Assembly (NCBI GenBank): GCA_021018815.1
Contig: JAITYX010000041.1
Span: forward strand, 2,232,001 to 2,296,000
From: Talinum fruticosum
Taxonomy: Eukaryota > Streptophyta > Magnoliopsida > Caryophyllales > Talinaceae
Direction of reading: 5' to 3'
DNA length: 64,000 bases
Shown here: in pieces, positions 25,901 through 38,060 of the stretch
Position numbering within the stretch: the first letter of the stretch is position 1
Layout: every line of letters starts with the position of its first letter
The notes under the pieces: generated by a model
Databases searched by the model: none
Told to the model about the DNA's origin: nothing
The model's input: the letters and a program-made list of their open reading frames with translations, nothing else
Translations under genes and position numbers: made by a program

Positions 25901-26650
25901 TGGAACTAAATTGAACTATAGTAGTTCAAAAATCATCAAAAGACACACGACCAAACCAAACAAGCTAATCAAATTCTAGAAGAAATATTGCCGACTTATA
26001 CTCCCAAATTCCAAACAAAATGGCAAGATTACCTTACTTGGATTGAATCTTCATCCAATAGCAATTACCTAGCCAAATAAAAGTAACAATATTTGAAATT
26101 CTTTATGGGAGAAAATGTATAACCCCATTATATTGGGATAATGAGATGAAACACCCCTTGTTGGACCAGAATTAATAAAAAAATTATACGGATCAACAGA
26201 GGAAGCTTTTTAGAATTTCAAGTAGGGGATGTGACATTTTTAAAAGCGCCCAACCAAAGGGATCAAAAGATTTGACATAAAGGATAAATCAAACCCTAGA
26301 TATATCGGGTCATTTGAAATAATTGGGAAATTAAACCCGATGACCTATAAAATTATCTTTGTCAACTAAACATGTTCATAATGTCTTTCATATACCTCGG
26401 GTTCGAAATTATATACATGCCCGACCCAAGTCACATTATCGGGCCCGAACTAGTACAAATAACCCGGAATTTATATATATATATCAAATAACTTCATACC
26501 AAGGCCATCCCTCTAATCAAAATTTCAAGGACAACTCATTACTTTGACTAAAGCCACTTGAGTAACCGAAAGGGGTATGAGAAACCAATATCCACATTTA
26601 TTTGGAGACAATGTTACACTTGTCGTACCTGCAAGTTTCGAGGATGAAAC
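22971..26650 (+). pseudogene. Decayed gypsy gag-pol region
   Basis: Recognisable pieces, in order. Gag (23377-23637): EEWIRNIEEIF, then GIWWNTI and FTWAKFLEKL. Protease end (about 24100-24230): FEIMLGRD, followed by a stop. RT (24381-24656): TRYDHYEFTVTPFGLTNA and VVVFIDDILIYSEIKEEH. RNase H end (about 25200-25310): GYDLEIQFHLWKANVIANAL. Integrase and C-terminus (about 26110-26610): YGRKCITPLYWD, HNVFHIPRVRNYI, and YPHLFGDNV near 26600. Many stops and deletions leave 3.7 kb, shorter than a typical internal domain. No piece could give a working enzyme. Confidence 0.82.
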
Positions 26651-26657
26651 TTATTTT

Positions 26658-26667
26658 AAGGGGGAAG
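26658..26667 (+). other. Polypurine tract of the gypsy element
   Basis: AAGGGGGAAG lies three bases before the 3' LTR start (CGTAACAACC), the expected position for plus-strand priming. Confidence 0.7.
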
Positions 26668-26864
26668 ACTCGTAACAACCCAACACTAAGAAAACGTATT
26701 ATCCTTATTACGTTCAATTATTATGAACACATGCATTTCAATTTGATATTTTCATGTCGTATTATATATGCGTATATATATCAATGTTATTTTAAATGTA
26801 GGACCCGAAAAATAACAACGACGATGATGGCCATATTTCGTCAAATTTAGAACATGAATCATAA

Positions 26865-26865
<1 letters not shown>

Positions 26866-26953
<88 letters not shown>
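26866..26953. repeat. (AT)n microsatellite, about 88 bp
   Basis: An uninterrupted AT dinucleotide run inside the 3' gypsy LTR. The 5' LTR has a much shorter run at the same place (about 20662-20688), so the tract has expanded or contracted since insertion. Confidence 0.95.
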
Positions 26954-26955
<2 letters not shown>

Positions 26956-27363
26956 TAGATACTTAATTTGTTTTAATTAATAAGATATTGACAAGTAAAG
27001 ATCACATTCGAAAATATGTAGGTTTATTGGAATTATTGTTTCAAACATAAATATATTTTCAGTCTCGAAATTTTATAAATTGAGGTTAGCCTAATTTTAC
27101 TTTATAATTTTAATAATATTTAAAATAAAGATATTATAAACTAATTTAATAAAAATATTAAAAGAAGAAGGTATAATAGAAATTGTAGTCGAATTAATTA
27201 GTGTGTAAAGATATTAGGCCTCAAGATAAAAAGATAAATTAGTTAATTTAGAGATGACAATAATATCTAAAGCAAACTCCAAGTTGTGGAATTTATCATT
27301 GTCCACATACAGCTTCACATGGTAAATTTTATGATAGCCCACATATAGCTGTCAAACTCATAC

Positions 27364-27406
<43 letters not shown>

Positions 27407-29128
27407 CCTCTCACCATTCTCCGCTTTGTCTTTGCTATGCACCGAACAACACCAACAAACTACACCTTCCTACTCTTGCCATTACTTGCTCTGCCCAGCT
27501 CCGGGTTCCACAGTTGGTCAGACATCTCTTTCTCTGGCCAACAACCACCACCTCCAGGCACCCAACCACTGCACCAACCGGCACCATCAAACACCATCAG
27601 ATCACACGCCTTTCCTTCACACCTCACACACTATCTCTCTACTGCTTCGGTTTGGCCACTACCGACGCCACCTTGACGACTGTCCACGGCCACCACCTGT
27701 TCGGTCGACCACTATCGTCCAGCCCCTACTCGCCCAAGCCACCAAACACCACCACACACGCGCTGCCCTGCCCCGGTTCTGCGTTTGTTCGACCTTGCCA
27801 CCTGTCGGCCGCTTCCGTCGTTTGTGGCCGCCACTGCCGTCTCTGCCGCCTGCCGATCATCACCCAGTATCGGCTAGTTGCTGCCCTACCACCCTCTGAC
27901 GCCACTTCCACCACCAAGCTCCCCTTAGGTTTCTCGACACATCCCCTTTTAAGGTAAAATTTGAATTAATTTTGTATCAATTTAATTAAAGTATAAGCTA
28001 TTTATTTCTCTAAAAATGCAAAAAGGCTGAGTTAGATATGGATATTAAGAGGTTAATGATGATATTTAAGTAAATATGAAATTAAATAGTTGAAATTATT
28101 ATGAAAAGTAGACTAAGACTAGATAATATTAATATGGATGCATGTTTGGGCTTAGTAAATGTAAGCAAAAATAATAATAATATTAACATTGATGCATGAG
28201 TGCACTAATAAAGCATTAAGCATAATTAATTTTATTAACCTTGATGCATATTTGATTTAATCTCAATTTAGGAAGAAATTAGGTTAAATTAAATTAATAT
28301 AAAACATGTATAATCTGAAGAAATTAGAGGATGATGTAACTTTTGATTAAAATGTGATTGTATATTAAAATAATGAAAACTTGATCTTTCTTAACAAGAT
28401 TATTTTTGTAAAATTTTATATTCAAGGCCATCAATCATCGCTCGTTTGGGTCCTGCTCAAGGTTACAAAGGAATCAAATTCGGTTTATCAATCAATTGTA
28501 GTTCATAAGGTACGTTCATCGATCGTGCCCTTCAAGTATTTCATTTATAAATCAAAGTCGGGTATGAATGATATCAATTACAACAAAACACACTTATAAA
28601 CAGTATTTGCCATATAAAATTGGACCCGCTTTATCAACTACCATTATTTGGTAGTCATTAATATTTAGGTTGGTCACACCGTACATGTTGGCCACCTTTA
28701 ACCTGGACTATCCGATCGGTCCGGGTGTATGCACATGCGTTTGGGGAAACCCGATGATCGTAAGGGTTCCATTCGGATAATAAATAAGCAAATGTTTTAA
28801 ATTGTGCTCTCCCCGTCATTTATAAATGAATTGAAATGCATGCGATCAACTCAATTATTTATAAATCTTCATTTTACAGACATGTTGATGGACGTATTGA
28901 GCTTTGGCTCACATTTCAAAACTATTTTCTTGTTTTGTTTTAGGTAAAGACACCGAAAGTATCCAGCAGTAGAAGAGTTCTTTTCGGGAGTTAGAGGCGC
29001 GCAGTGGCAACTATGTTGGGGTATTAGTTGTTGAGTGTTGTTGACTTCATTTATCGAATATAAACATGTAATTTTGTTTATGATCATATAAGTTGTAATT
29101 TCCTAACAAAATGTAACCATGGGTAGAA

Positions 29129-29415
29129 CACTAATACAAGAAGTACTTTTAACGATGGGTCTTTAATAACAGTTAAAAGGACAAACCGTTATGAAAAATG
29201 GACTGGTGACATTTTCTTAAAAAATGCGGTTTCTAATATATATATGAGTATGGTTGAACATAAAAAGCTGTCGTCTAAATTTTCTACCGAACTTAAACCA
29301 CGGTTTGTTTACCGAATCGTCTTCATAGACTCATCTTTGACGATGGTTTATTTTACTGCATCGTAGTCTTCGTACTTTAGACGATGATTCTTAGTTGTGA
29401 ACCGTCGTCTAAAGT
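29129..29415. repeat. Left subterminal repeat region of the CACTA element
   Basis: Several direct and inverted copies of words such as ACGATGGT, GACGATG and AACCGTCGTC, separated by 10-60 bases, follow the terminal repeat. In En/Spm such arrays bind the TNPA-type protein; the same role here is inference. Confidence 0.6.
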
Positions 29416-29429
29416 ATCGAACAAAACAC

Positions 29430-29835
29430 GACTTCCAGTCTCACAATTTCTCTTATTTTTCGAGTCCCACACTCTCTCGCTTAGGTTGTCTGTTCTCTCC
29501 GCTCGTTGCTGGTGGTTTTTGGTGCTACTTTGTGGCTTCAGGTCGTGGTTGCGCTCCCACCCCACTCATTCTCTCTCGCGTGTCCAGCTTGTCGTTGCAC
29601 CACTCTCTCACGGACTTCTCTTTCCGACCTCACTCCCTCCACGTGGCTACATCTCTCTCGCCGACTCACTCTCGTCGACCTCACTCTCTTCGTGTGGTTG
29701 CACCTTTCTCGCCGACTTTTCTTTCTCTCGTGTGGCTACACCTTTCGGCCGACTCCTCTTTCCGAGCACTACTAGGTTTCTCTTTCTCTTCATCTTTAGA
29801 AATTTTGCCCTAAATTCCATTGATGGTTTTTAGTT
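29430..29835. other. CT-rich leader region of the CACTA element
   Basis: C- and T-rich DNA between the subterminal array and the first recognised coding piece, with CTCTCTCG-type words. Open frames of up to 149 residues exist in three + frames at once, which is a composition effect. It may be the promoter/5' UTR of the transposon gene. Confidence 0.4.
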
Positions 29836-30195
29836 ATGTTATTGTTTGACTTGTCATTTTCGGCATTTTCATGAAACTCGAAAGTGTAAATAGTGTTTTC
29901 TAATTTCTAAACTCGAAAGTGTATTTTAGGAGTATTATATTTTGTGGTGTTGTAGAGAAAATTTTTAGATTAATTTTATATATGAGGAATGTGAATGGAT
30001 ATAATATGAAAATAAGAGAAGATATAAAAACGGTCAAAATTAAAGAATTGGGTTTTTTAGCATCCAAGACACAGTCGTGCCATACTACACGGTTAGCCCG
30101 TGTTGGGCTGCTGCCCGACACAACTTATGTGTTTCTATCTCAAAATTATTGTACATGTTTATTTATCAAGAGTTGTATAATTGCTTGCAGTATAA

Positions 30196-31013
30196 AATGA
30201 ATTTTTGCAAAAGTACAAAAAAATTAAGGGGACGAACTACGATGAACAAGGAGAAGTTGGTCCAAAGTAAAGACGATCTAACTCTCCTTACACTAGTCGA
30301 TTTTGATAGCCACGTAAATGTTGTAGGTAAGCATAAAGCTCCTTTTATGAGCTACGTTGGTTCGAGCAACCTACTCCCACGTGAACATCAACTATAGTAA
30401 ATGGGCCGACGTCCCCGATTCCATTAAGGACAAACTTTGGAACAATATTAAGGTAAATGAACTGCGTATTTCTCAACTTAATATTACAACTTATATTGTA
30501 AATGGTTAATATATATGTACTAATGCATATCGTTCTTGTGTTTCGGAGAACGTTCAACTTGAACGTTAATGAATTTGAGATCCCTTCCGTGAAACACAAG
30601 ACACTCATTTTAGCGGCAGAAAAGTTTAGAGACTTCAAATATTGCATAGCTGCTATATGGGTGTACAAAACAAGGCGAGATAAAAAAGAAGATAGACCCC
30701 GGGAGGTCTACAATAGTATCGCCAAGGAGGAATGGAGATCGTTTGAAGCACATGTCACTTCTCCGGAATACATGGTAATTTCATTACTTTCATACCTTTT
30801 TTTGATACTACATCATCAATGATTGTATAAAAAGTTAATGGTAGCTCTAAGGAGAAAATAGAGGATTACGAACAACCGAAAGAGGATTATACAACCATTG
30901 TCGAATTGATATAAAATGGAAGAAATTATCGATCATATATACAACTATTTTCGATTTAAGTGTTATGCACCGATATTTTTGTTGTCTTAATTACTTGTGC
31001 ATGCGATAGGTGA
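30196..31013 (+). pseudogene. TNP1/En-Spm-like transposase fragment, N-terminal part
   Basis: Pieces match the plant Ptta/En/Spm 'transposase_24' family: LRGRTTMNKEKL (about 30220), YSKWADVPDSIKDKLWNNIK ending at a GT donor (about 30390-30452), then FEIPSVKHKTLILAAEKF and KYCIAAIWVYKTRR (about 30570-30680) and EEWRSFEAHVTSPEYM (about 30727-30774) before another donor-like GTAATT. The exon-like layout suggests a spliced gene. An in-frame stop near 30395 in one frame and the copia insertion at 31014 break it. In intact relatives this protein binds the subterminal repeats. Confidence 0.65.
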
Positions 31014-32573
31014 TGAAGACTCGGACACTCGCTCGTAAAGGGAATCGAGATATAACCATCTCATACCTATAGAGTTTTGATTCCAATGCATTCTCTCGTA
31101 TCTCGAAACTTCTTTGAGTAAAATAGTATCTTTTCTAAGTGATACAGCTCTTACTTATTATATTTCGTGCTTATCTATAAGCGGCTCGTAAAACCGGTTC
31201 TTTGTTCCGAGTCCAACATCACTCGATTTATCGCAGATTGAATAGACTAGTATTTCGTCTTTTCTCACTCGGAATCCGACTTGTGGTTATAAGTCCTATT
31301 TTGTTATAGTCGGTATTTTTAGCTTGTTTCATACTTAGTCTATATCAAGTTAATTCTCTCCGATATTCTTTACTCGAACTTGATTCTTCACTTAGACTAA
31401 GTCGGATGGAATTCCGAGTATCATGGATATTGGACTCGTAAAATTCCATTTCGTTTCGACTCGGATAATCGGCTGCTTTATTTATTGTAATTATTTTATT
31501 ATCTCGTGTCTAATCTTGGGCCAAAGTATTTTATACTTTGAGAACCAAAATTGATTTACTTTTGTAGGTTATTCAATCGAGGATACACTTTTCAAACTAC
31601 AAAAGTAACCGGCTTCAAAACGTCAAATCACCAAAGAAACATGGCTCTTCACCTTCCCTCGCTCCAGTCCTAGTAGATTGTGTCGTGGCCGTCTGTTTCC
31701 AAATCCGGAAAACTAGAACGCTAAGCTTAACGGTGGTTTCCACCTTATCTTTCAAGACACCGCTAATGGTTTTGGGACTCCCAAGAGAGTTAAACCGTTG
31801 TCCAACGTTCACATTACAACGGATAGTTTTTGAGTGACTCGTAAAGCTACTATCAACGGTCACGGAGGACTCTCGGCCAGCAGATGAAGATAACGGCTAC
31901 TCGCCCGGTCATCTATAAATAGAAGCCATCTCACAAGACTTGAAGATTGCCGAACATATTGCTAATACACATACTTGCTCAAAGTTATTGTATTTACTTT
32001 CAATCTTCAACTTACAACTCCCACTCGTAATTCATTACTTTCGAGTTGTAAGGTCTTGTACTCGGTTACAAACTCTTTCTTACATTCTCTCGTAAGGTCC
32101 CTTGACTAAGCCGTAAGCGTTAACTTAGCTTAGTTGTCAGTAGTCTGTAAGGGTTATCTCAGCTAGGAAGTACTAGATCGGATAAGGGAATTTCGAGTTT
32201 AGGAAAACTTGTATAGAGTTGTCTAAGGGAACAACTCGGGTTCGGCCAGCTCACGGTATTTTGTGGACTCAAAATAGTGAATTTGACTTCGTGTCCGGAT
32301 TGGCACGGTCCGTGGTTTTCTCGCCCCAGGAGGGTTTCCACGTAATCTCTAAGTGTTATCTTTCCGAGTTCATTCTAGACTTAGACATTTTTACAGCCTC
32401 TTGCTCATTCCGCTTAATAGCCTTCCGAGTCCAATATTTTCTAACCCCGTTGATAGACTCGGAATCTATCTCTGTCTTGTTTTTGACGGAAGAGCTAAAG
32501 TTTCCACGAAAAACTTCTATCACCCTATTCACCCCCTCTAGGGTGACTCGGACTTCTCCCGAGCAAACCTTCA
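31014..32573 (+). repeat. 5' LTR of the copia element
   Basis: A 1560-bp repeat matching 40286-41840 and, inverted, 19049-20588. TATAAATAG at about 31913-31921 is a good TATA-box candidate for the retrotransposon transcript. The words ACTCGG/CTCGT are strongly over-represented. Confidence 0.92.
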
Positions 32574-32575
32574 AT

Positions 32576-32590
32576 TGGTATCGAGCCTAG
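32576..32590 (+). promoter_or_regulatory. Primer-binding site of the copia element
   Basis: TGGTATCGAGCCTAG starts three bases after the LTR. It is an initiator-Met tRNA type site lacking one A, identical over 15 bases to the gypsy site at 22953. Confidence 0.8.
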
Positions 32591-32632
32591 CCTTTCGTAA
32601 AGGATCTAACAATCCAAAGGTTTAAAGATCAA

Positions 32633-33640
32633 ATGGCTCGTAACACCGGAGAGTTCGACGAAGGAAGATCTTCCAACGAGCCACCAAAATTCAAAGGATC
32701 AAACTTTGGGCATTGGAAGAAGCTTATGGAATGTTTTCTTATGGATCATGATGAAGAGGTATGGGAAATCATACAACAAGGAAACTACATTCCAATGAAG
32801 ACAGATGAATTCGGAATCACTCCCAAGACAAAGGCCGAGTTCACACCAGGAGAAGCAGAGAAGTTTAGAAAGAACTTCAAAGCAATGAACATCCTTATGT
32901 GCGCCATAAGCTCGGAAGAATATAATCGAGTCTCCGCTCGTGACTCTGCTAAAGAGGTGTGGGATACTTTAGTCAACACCTACGAAGGTACAAGTAAGGT
33001 AAGACAAGCAAAGATCAGTCAAGTATCTTCATAAATATGAGCTTTTCAAAATGGAGCCAGAGAAGAACATTACTCGGATGTTCATTCGCTTCACCGAGAT
33101 TACCAATAATCTCAAATCTCTGGGAAAGAAAATTTCCCATGAAGAAATGTGCCGGAAAATTCTCGAAGCCTACCCAAGAGACGATGGGGTCCGAAGGTGA
33201 CTCGCCATAGAGGAGGCTCGGAATCTTTCACTCTTAAAGCCGGACGAGCTCATCGGAAAGCTTCTAACTCATGAGATCCATCTAGAAGAAGAGGATGCCG
33301 AGGGCGTACCAAAAGAAACTTAGCACCGAAAGCCTCGGAATCCAAAGAAGCAAATCCGAGCTCTTCCGACTCGAAGACAATCCCATGGCACTCATTGCAA
33401 GAGGCTTCAAGAGAATGATGAAGCACAAAAGATGGGATAAAAGACCAAAAGAAGAATTCTACAAGAAAGATAAGAAAGACAGAAAAGGTAAGTTTACTTC
33501 CCGTCTAAATTTTCTTTGACTAAGAATTCTTGTTGTTTCGAATGTGGCAGCAAAGACCACATAGTCAAGGACTGTCCAAAAAGGAAAAGGGACAGAAAGA
33601 AAAAGAAAGCCATGATGGCAACATGGAGCAATGAGGATTC
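32633..33640 (+). pseudogene. Copia gag region (UBN2-type capsid plus CCHC knuckle)
   Basis: The first open frame (32633-33034) starts MARNTGEFDEGRSSNEPPKF and contains W.KLMECFLMDHDEEVWEII, the usual gag start of plant copia elements. A frame change follows, then FTEITNNLKSLGKKISHEEM and RKILEAYPR (about 33090-33185). A CFECGSKDHIVKDC zinc knuckle (C-x2-C-x4-H-x4-C) lies near 33538-33579, followed by a Lys/Arg-rich stretch. In intact relatives gag forms the particle and binds the RNA. At least two frame breaks and several stops disable it. Confidence 0.85.
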
Positions 33641-36600
33641 ATCGAAGATGATGAGGACTCGGATGACTCGAAATGTCTAATGGCAATTTCGATTCGAAGC
33701 CGAACAAGAGTCGGACTCAGACTCGGACAATGAGGAAACAAATCCTCGGGAGGTAATCGAATACTTTCTTAAGTTCTCCAAAGTTGATTTAGCTAAGTAT
33801 ATTTTTACTTTGGAAGAAAAGTCCAATTCCGATTCTTCTCAATTCAAAGAACAACTTGAGTTAATCACTTCGAGAGCATTTCTTTGAAAAATGAATTAGA
33901 AAAACTAAGACTCTCACTCGAGAGAACTCAAGACTAGTGCTCAATCTAATGAGACCGAGTCCGAGCCGCTCGTAAAAGAAAATGAGCAACTAAAAGGGCA
34001 GCTCACCGAGTCTCAAGATCTGGTTTTAAAGTTTACTCAAGGTCGAAGAACCTTGACATGCTCTTAGGATCACAATGTGTCTCTTTTCGAAAAGAAGGTC
34101 TTGGTTTCAACAAAGAGGAAGAATCTAATTCCTACTCGGAATTGTTCAAAAGGATTCTAGAACCGTAAAGTTCAGGAAAGTTGAGCACGGTCCCATTCAC
34201 GTAAATGAAGAGAGGACTAAGCCCGAACTATTTACAAAAAGAAACCATTCTCTCCTCGTTTCAAAAGGGAAGGTTTTCAAAAAGAAAGAGACACAAACTT
34301 AGTTTTCCGAGAGGAAGACTCGGAATCCGACAAAACCCAAAGTCATTCAAATCTGGGTTCCGAAACACCTTCTTCCTCGTAAAAGGACCACAAGTAAAGA
34401 ATGTTACTGGGTTCGTTAGAGGAAGTGAGAAAGGTTAGATTCTCTCTGTTTTCACGAGTCACTCGTAAAAGATCAAAAGGACATTGATACCTGGACAACG
34501 GATGTTCTCGACACATGTCGGTGACCAAGGACTCTTTTCCGAGCTAGAATCATATAAAGGAGGAAAAGTGACTTTTGGAGATGACAAAGAAAGGCAAGAT
34601 AGTGGGTATTGGCAAGATTGGAAATGGAAGCAATCTGGTGAGCCCAGTCTACCTTGTCAAAGGACTAAAATACAATCCGCTTAGCATCTCCCAGACTATG
34701 CGACAAAGGTCAAGAGGTAAGATTCACTCAATCTAAGTGCTACATCTCGGATGAGACCACCAAAGAGATAAAGCTCTCGGGTAAGAGATCCGGTAACACT
34801 TATATCATTCCTCTTCTCGACCCAAGCCGAATTTATCCTCGCTTAAAAGCATCTCTTCACGATGATTCATGGTCTTGGCATCGTAGATTAGGTCATATTA
34901 GCATGCATACTATCAAAAAGCCGGCATCTCTTAGTCCGGTTAGGGGTTTACCTAATCGTGTCTTTGAGAAAGACAAAGTTTGTGAAGCATGTACAAGGGG
35001 GAAACAGGTCGGATCCTCATTCAAATCTCTCAAGACTGTTTTGACATCAAAAGTGCTTGAACCGCTACATATGGATCTATGTGGTGAAATTCCAAGAAAG
35101 AGCCTCTGAGGTAAATCCTACATTTTTGTCATTATTGATGACTTTTCAAGATTTACCTAGGTGTTTTCTCAAGTATAAAAATGAAGCCTTCAAAGAGTTC
35201 AAGCAAGCTCGTAGAAAGATTCAAGTTGAGTCTCGGACTCGGATTCAAAAGATTCGAACCGACCATGGAAGGGAGTTCGATTACTCGAATTCTCGTAGTT
35301 CCGCGATCAAAATGGAATCTCTCACAACTTCTCAGCACCAAGAACTCCTCAACAGAATGGAGTAGTAGAGAGAAAGAACAGAACCCTTAAAGAAATAGCA
35401 AGGACGATGATGATTGAACACAATTTGCCTTACTATTTCGGGCCGAGGCGATCAACACAGACTAACTACACTTTGAACAGATGCCTCATCGGACCCATTC
35501 TGAAGAAAACACCCTACGAGCTCTACAAAGGAAAGAAGCCAAACATCTCATACTTTAAGCCCTTTGGTTGCAAGTGTTTTATTCACAATAATGGTAAGAA
35601 TCACTCGACCAAGTTTGATGCTAGGTCGGATGAAGGTACTTTTCTCGGGTTACTCTTCTCATAGTAAAGCTTATCGTGTCTTTAACAAAGAACTAACAAA
35701 GTGGAAGAAAGCATCCACGTAGTGTTTGATGAGTTTAAACAGGAGAAGCCAAGTGAGTCATCATACTTAGAACCGAAGCTCAGTAGAGATGATGACGAAG
35801 CCGAGACTACAAAGAGTCGGACTTAACCTACTCAAAATGAGGTCACTCGTAACGAGGAAACTCGGAATGCGACAACTCAAGAGCTCACTCGGAACGAACA
35901 AGTCAATGAAGAAGATCACTCGGAACAAGATCAAGTGGTTCAACCCATAAATCTCATGAATCGGAGAACAGTAAAGCATTCAAGTTTACTTCTAGTCATC
36001 CACTAGAGAACATACTCTCCGACATCAACATCGGGGTAAGAACTCGTTCTTCTCTACATAATCTATGTGCATTCATCGCATTCATTTCATTAAACGAACC
36101 CAAAAATGCAGGGCCCTTAATGAACTTGAATAGGTAGAGGCAATGCAAGAAGAACTCAATCAATTCGAGAGAAACCAAGTCCGGACTCGACCAACCGACC
36201 TTCCGACCACCCAGCTTATAGGAACCAAATGGGTTTTCAAAAACAAACTGGATGAGGATGGTGTAATAGTCGAAATAAGGCTAGACTTGTGGCTCAGGGA
36301 TATAATCAAGAAGAAGGAATTGATTGTGGGGAAACCTTTGCACCAAGTAGCGTAATTGAAGCCATTAGAATATCGTTGGCATTTGCATCCAAGCATGCAT
36401 ATTAAACTATATCAAATGGATGTTAAGTGTGCATTTCTCAATGGTTTTATTGAAGAGGAAGTCTATGTCGAGCAGACCTCCTGGTTTTGAAAACTCGGAA
36501 TTTCCAAATCATGTTTTCAAACTTCAAAAGGCTCTCTATGGTCTTTAACAAGCACCTCGAGCTTGGTATGAAAGACCGAGTAGCTTCTTGGTTCAAAATG

Positions 36601-37619
36601 ATTTTAAAAGAAGTCGGATCGACAAGACTCTCTTCATAAAGACCAAGGGGAAAGATTTCCTTATTGTTCAAATCTATGTTGATGATATTATTTTCGGTGC
36701 TACTAATGAGTTTCGTGCCGAGAATTTTCTCGAGTTGATGAGTCAAGAATTCTAAATGAGCATGATGGGGGAACTTAATTTCTTTCTTGGCTTACAAATC
36801 AAACAAGACAAGGATGGAATCTTTGTTCATCAATCTAAGTATACCAAGGAATTGTTGAAGAAATACAAACTTCAAGATGCAAAGCACGCATCTACACCCA
36901 TGAGCAAGCAACGATAAAGCTTGACTCGGATAAGAAAGGTAAAGCGATAGATCGAAACTCTATCGAGGTATGATTGGATCTTTACTATATCTTACTTCCA
37001 GCGAGCCGGATATAATGTTCAGTGTTTGTCTATGCGCAAGATTTCAAGCTAATCCAAAAGAATCACATCTCACTCGCGGTGAAGAGAATATTCGAGATAT
37101 CTTGCGAGCACTCGGAATTTAGGTCTATGGTATTCCGTAAACTCGTAACCGACACTTTCTCGGATACTCGGACGCGGACTACGCAGGATACAAAGTTGAT
37201 CGAAAGAGCACATCCGGAGCGTGTCAATTTCGGGTCAATCCCTAATATCTTGGCACTCAAAGAAGCGTAACTCGCAGCTCTATCAACTCATCGAAGCCGA
37301 GTATATTGCCGCTGGAGCCTGTTGCGCTCGATTCTCTCGGATAAAGCAACACTTGAGAGATCTTGGACTATCATTCAAATCGGCACCTATCAAGTGTGAC
37401 AACCAAAGTGCAATTAGCATCACCAAGAACCCCGTCCAAAGATTCGAAAACAAAGCATATCGAGGTCGGATATCACTTCCTACACGATCACTCGGAAAAG
37501 GTGATATTGAACTTCAGCTCATTCCTACTAATCTTCAACTAGCTAATATATTTACCAAGCCTCTTGGTGAAGATCGGTTTTGCTTTATTCTGAATGAGCT
37601 TGGTATGTTAAATGCTTAA
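33641..37619 (+). pseudogene. Copia pol region (protease, integrase, RT, RNase H)
   Basis: Visible landmarks in order: protease start YLDNGCSRHM near 34490 (the catalytic DSG reads DNG); integrase zinc region WHRRLGHISMHTIKK at about 34878; core pieces VIIDDFSRF and APRTPQQNGVVERKNRTLKEIA near 35130 and 35330-35400; RT pieces QLIGTKWVFKNKLDEDG (about 36200), YVDDIIFGATN (about 36676) and FFLGLQIKQDKDGIFVHQSKY (about 36780-36845); RNase H end EYIAAGACCA and DNQSAISITKNP (about 37295-37435), ending in the ELGMLNA stop at 37619. The order (integrase before RT) defines copia. Many stops and frameshifts exist; the stretch 33680-34480 between knuckle and protease is acidic and poorly conserved. Confidence 0.87.
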
Positions 37620-38060
37620 TTATGTGCTATTCTTATTGCATATTTACGTGTTATGTGCTTTCATCATTAATAACCATTAGTTCAGCTTGATTCGGTGATA
37701 CCGAGCCGATAGTCATTTCATGTTTCGAGTCACTCGAAACCTATCCGAGTCAAACTCGGACGTAGAGAAACTTGGACTTCAAATTTTCCGAAACTATCTC
37801 TAGATCGATGGAGAGTTTCGGATCATATTTTTTTAAATCCTTCTATTTCTCTCTCGAGCGCTGTGATCGGATTTTAGCCGTGGATTTCTAACCGATGAAA
37901 TCTTAACCGTTGAAGAAAACCGTCACACCGGTCTTTGGTGACCGATGGACAAGCCGAGTCGAACGGAGTTATACTTAACGGATAGTTGACGGGCGCGCTT
38001 ATTTTCTATAAATAGCGTCTATTCATCTTCGTCTCGGTACTCTAAACTCCATCTCTCTCA
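37620..38060. other. Spacer between copia pol and the env-like region
   Basis: No gene seen. It contains several CTCGG/TCCGAG words and TATAAATAG near 38009-38017, which could serve an internal promoter for the downstream region (inference). Confidence 0.4.

Noticed and set aside
29384..29833. 149-residue open frame near the CACTA left end
   Set aside because: CT-rich leader with three open frames at once; not similar to transposase and placed before the recognised TNP1-like exons.
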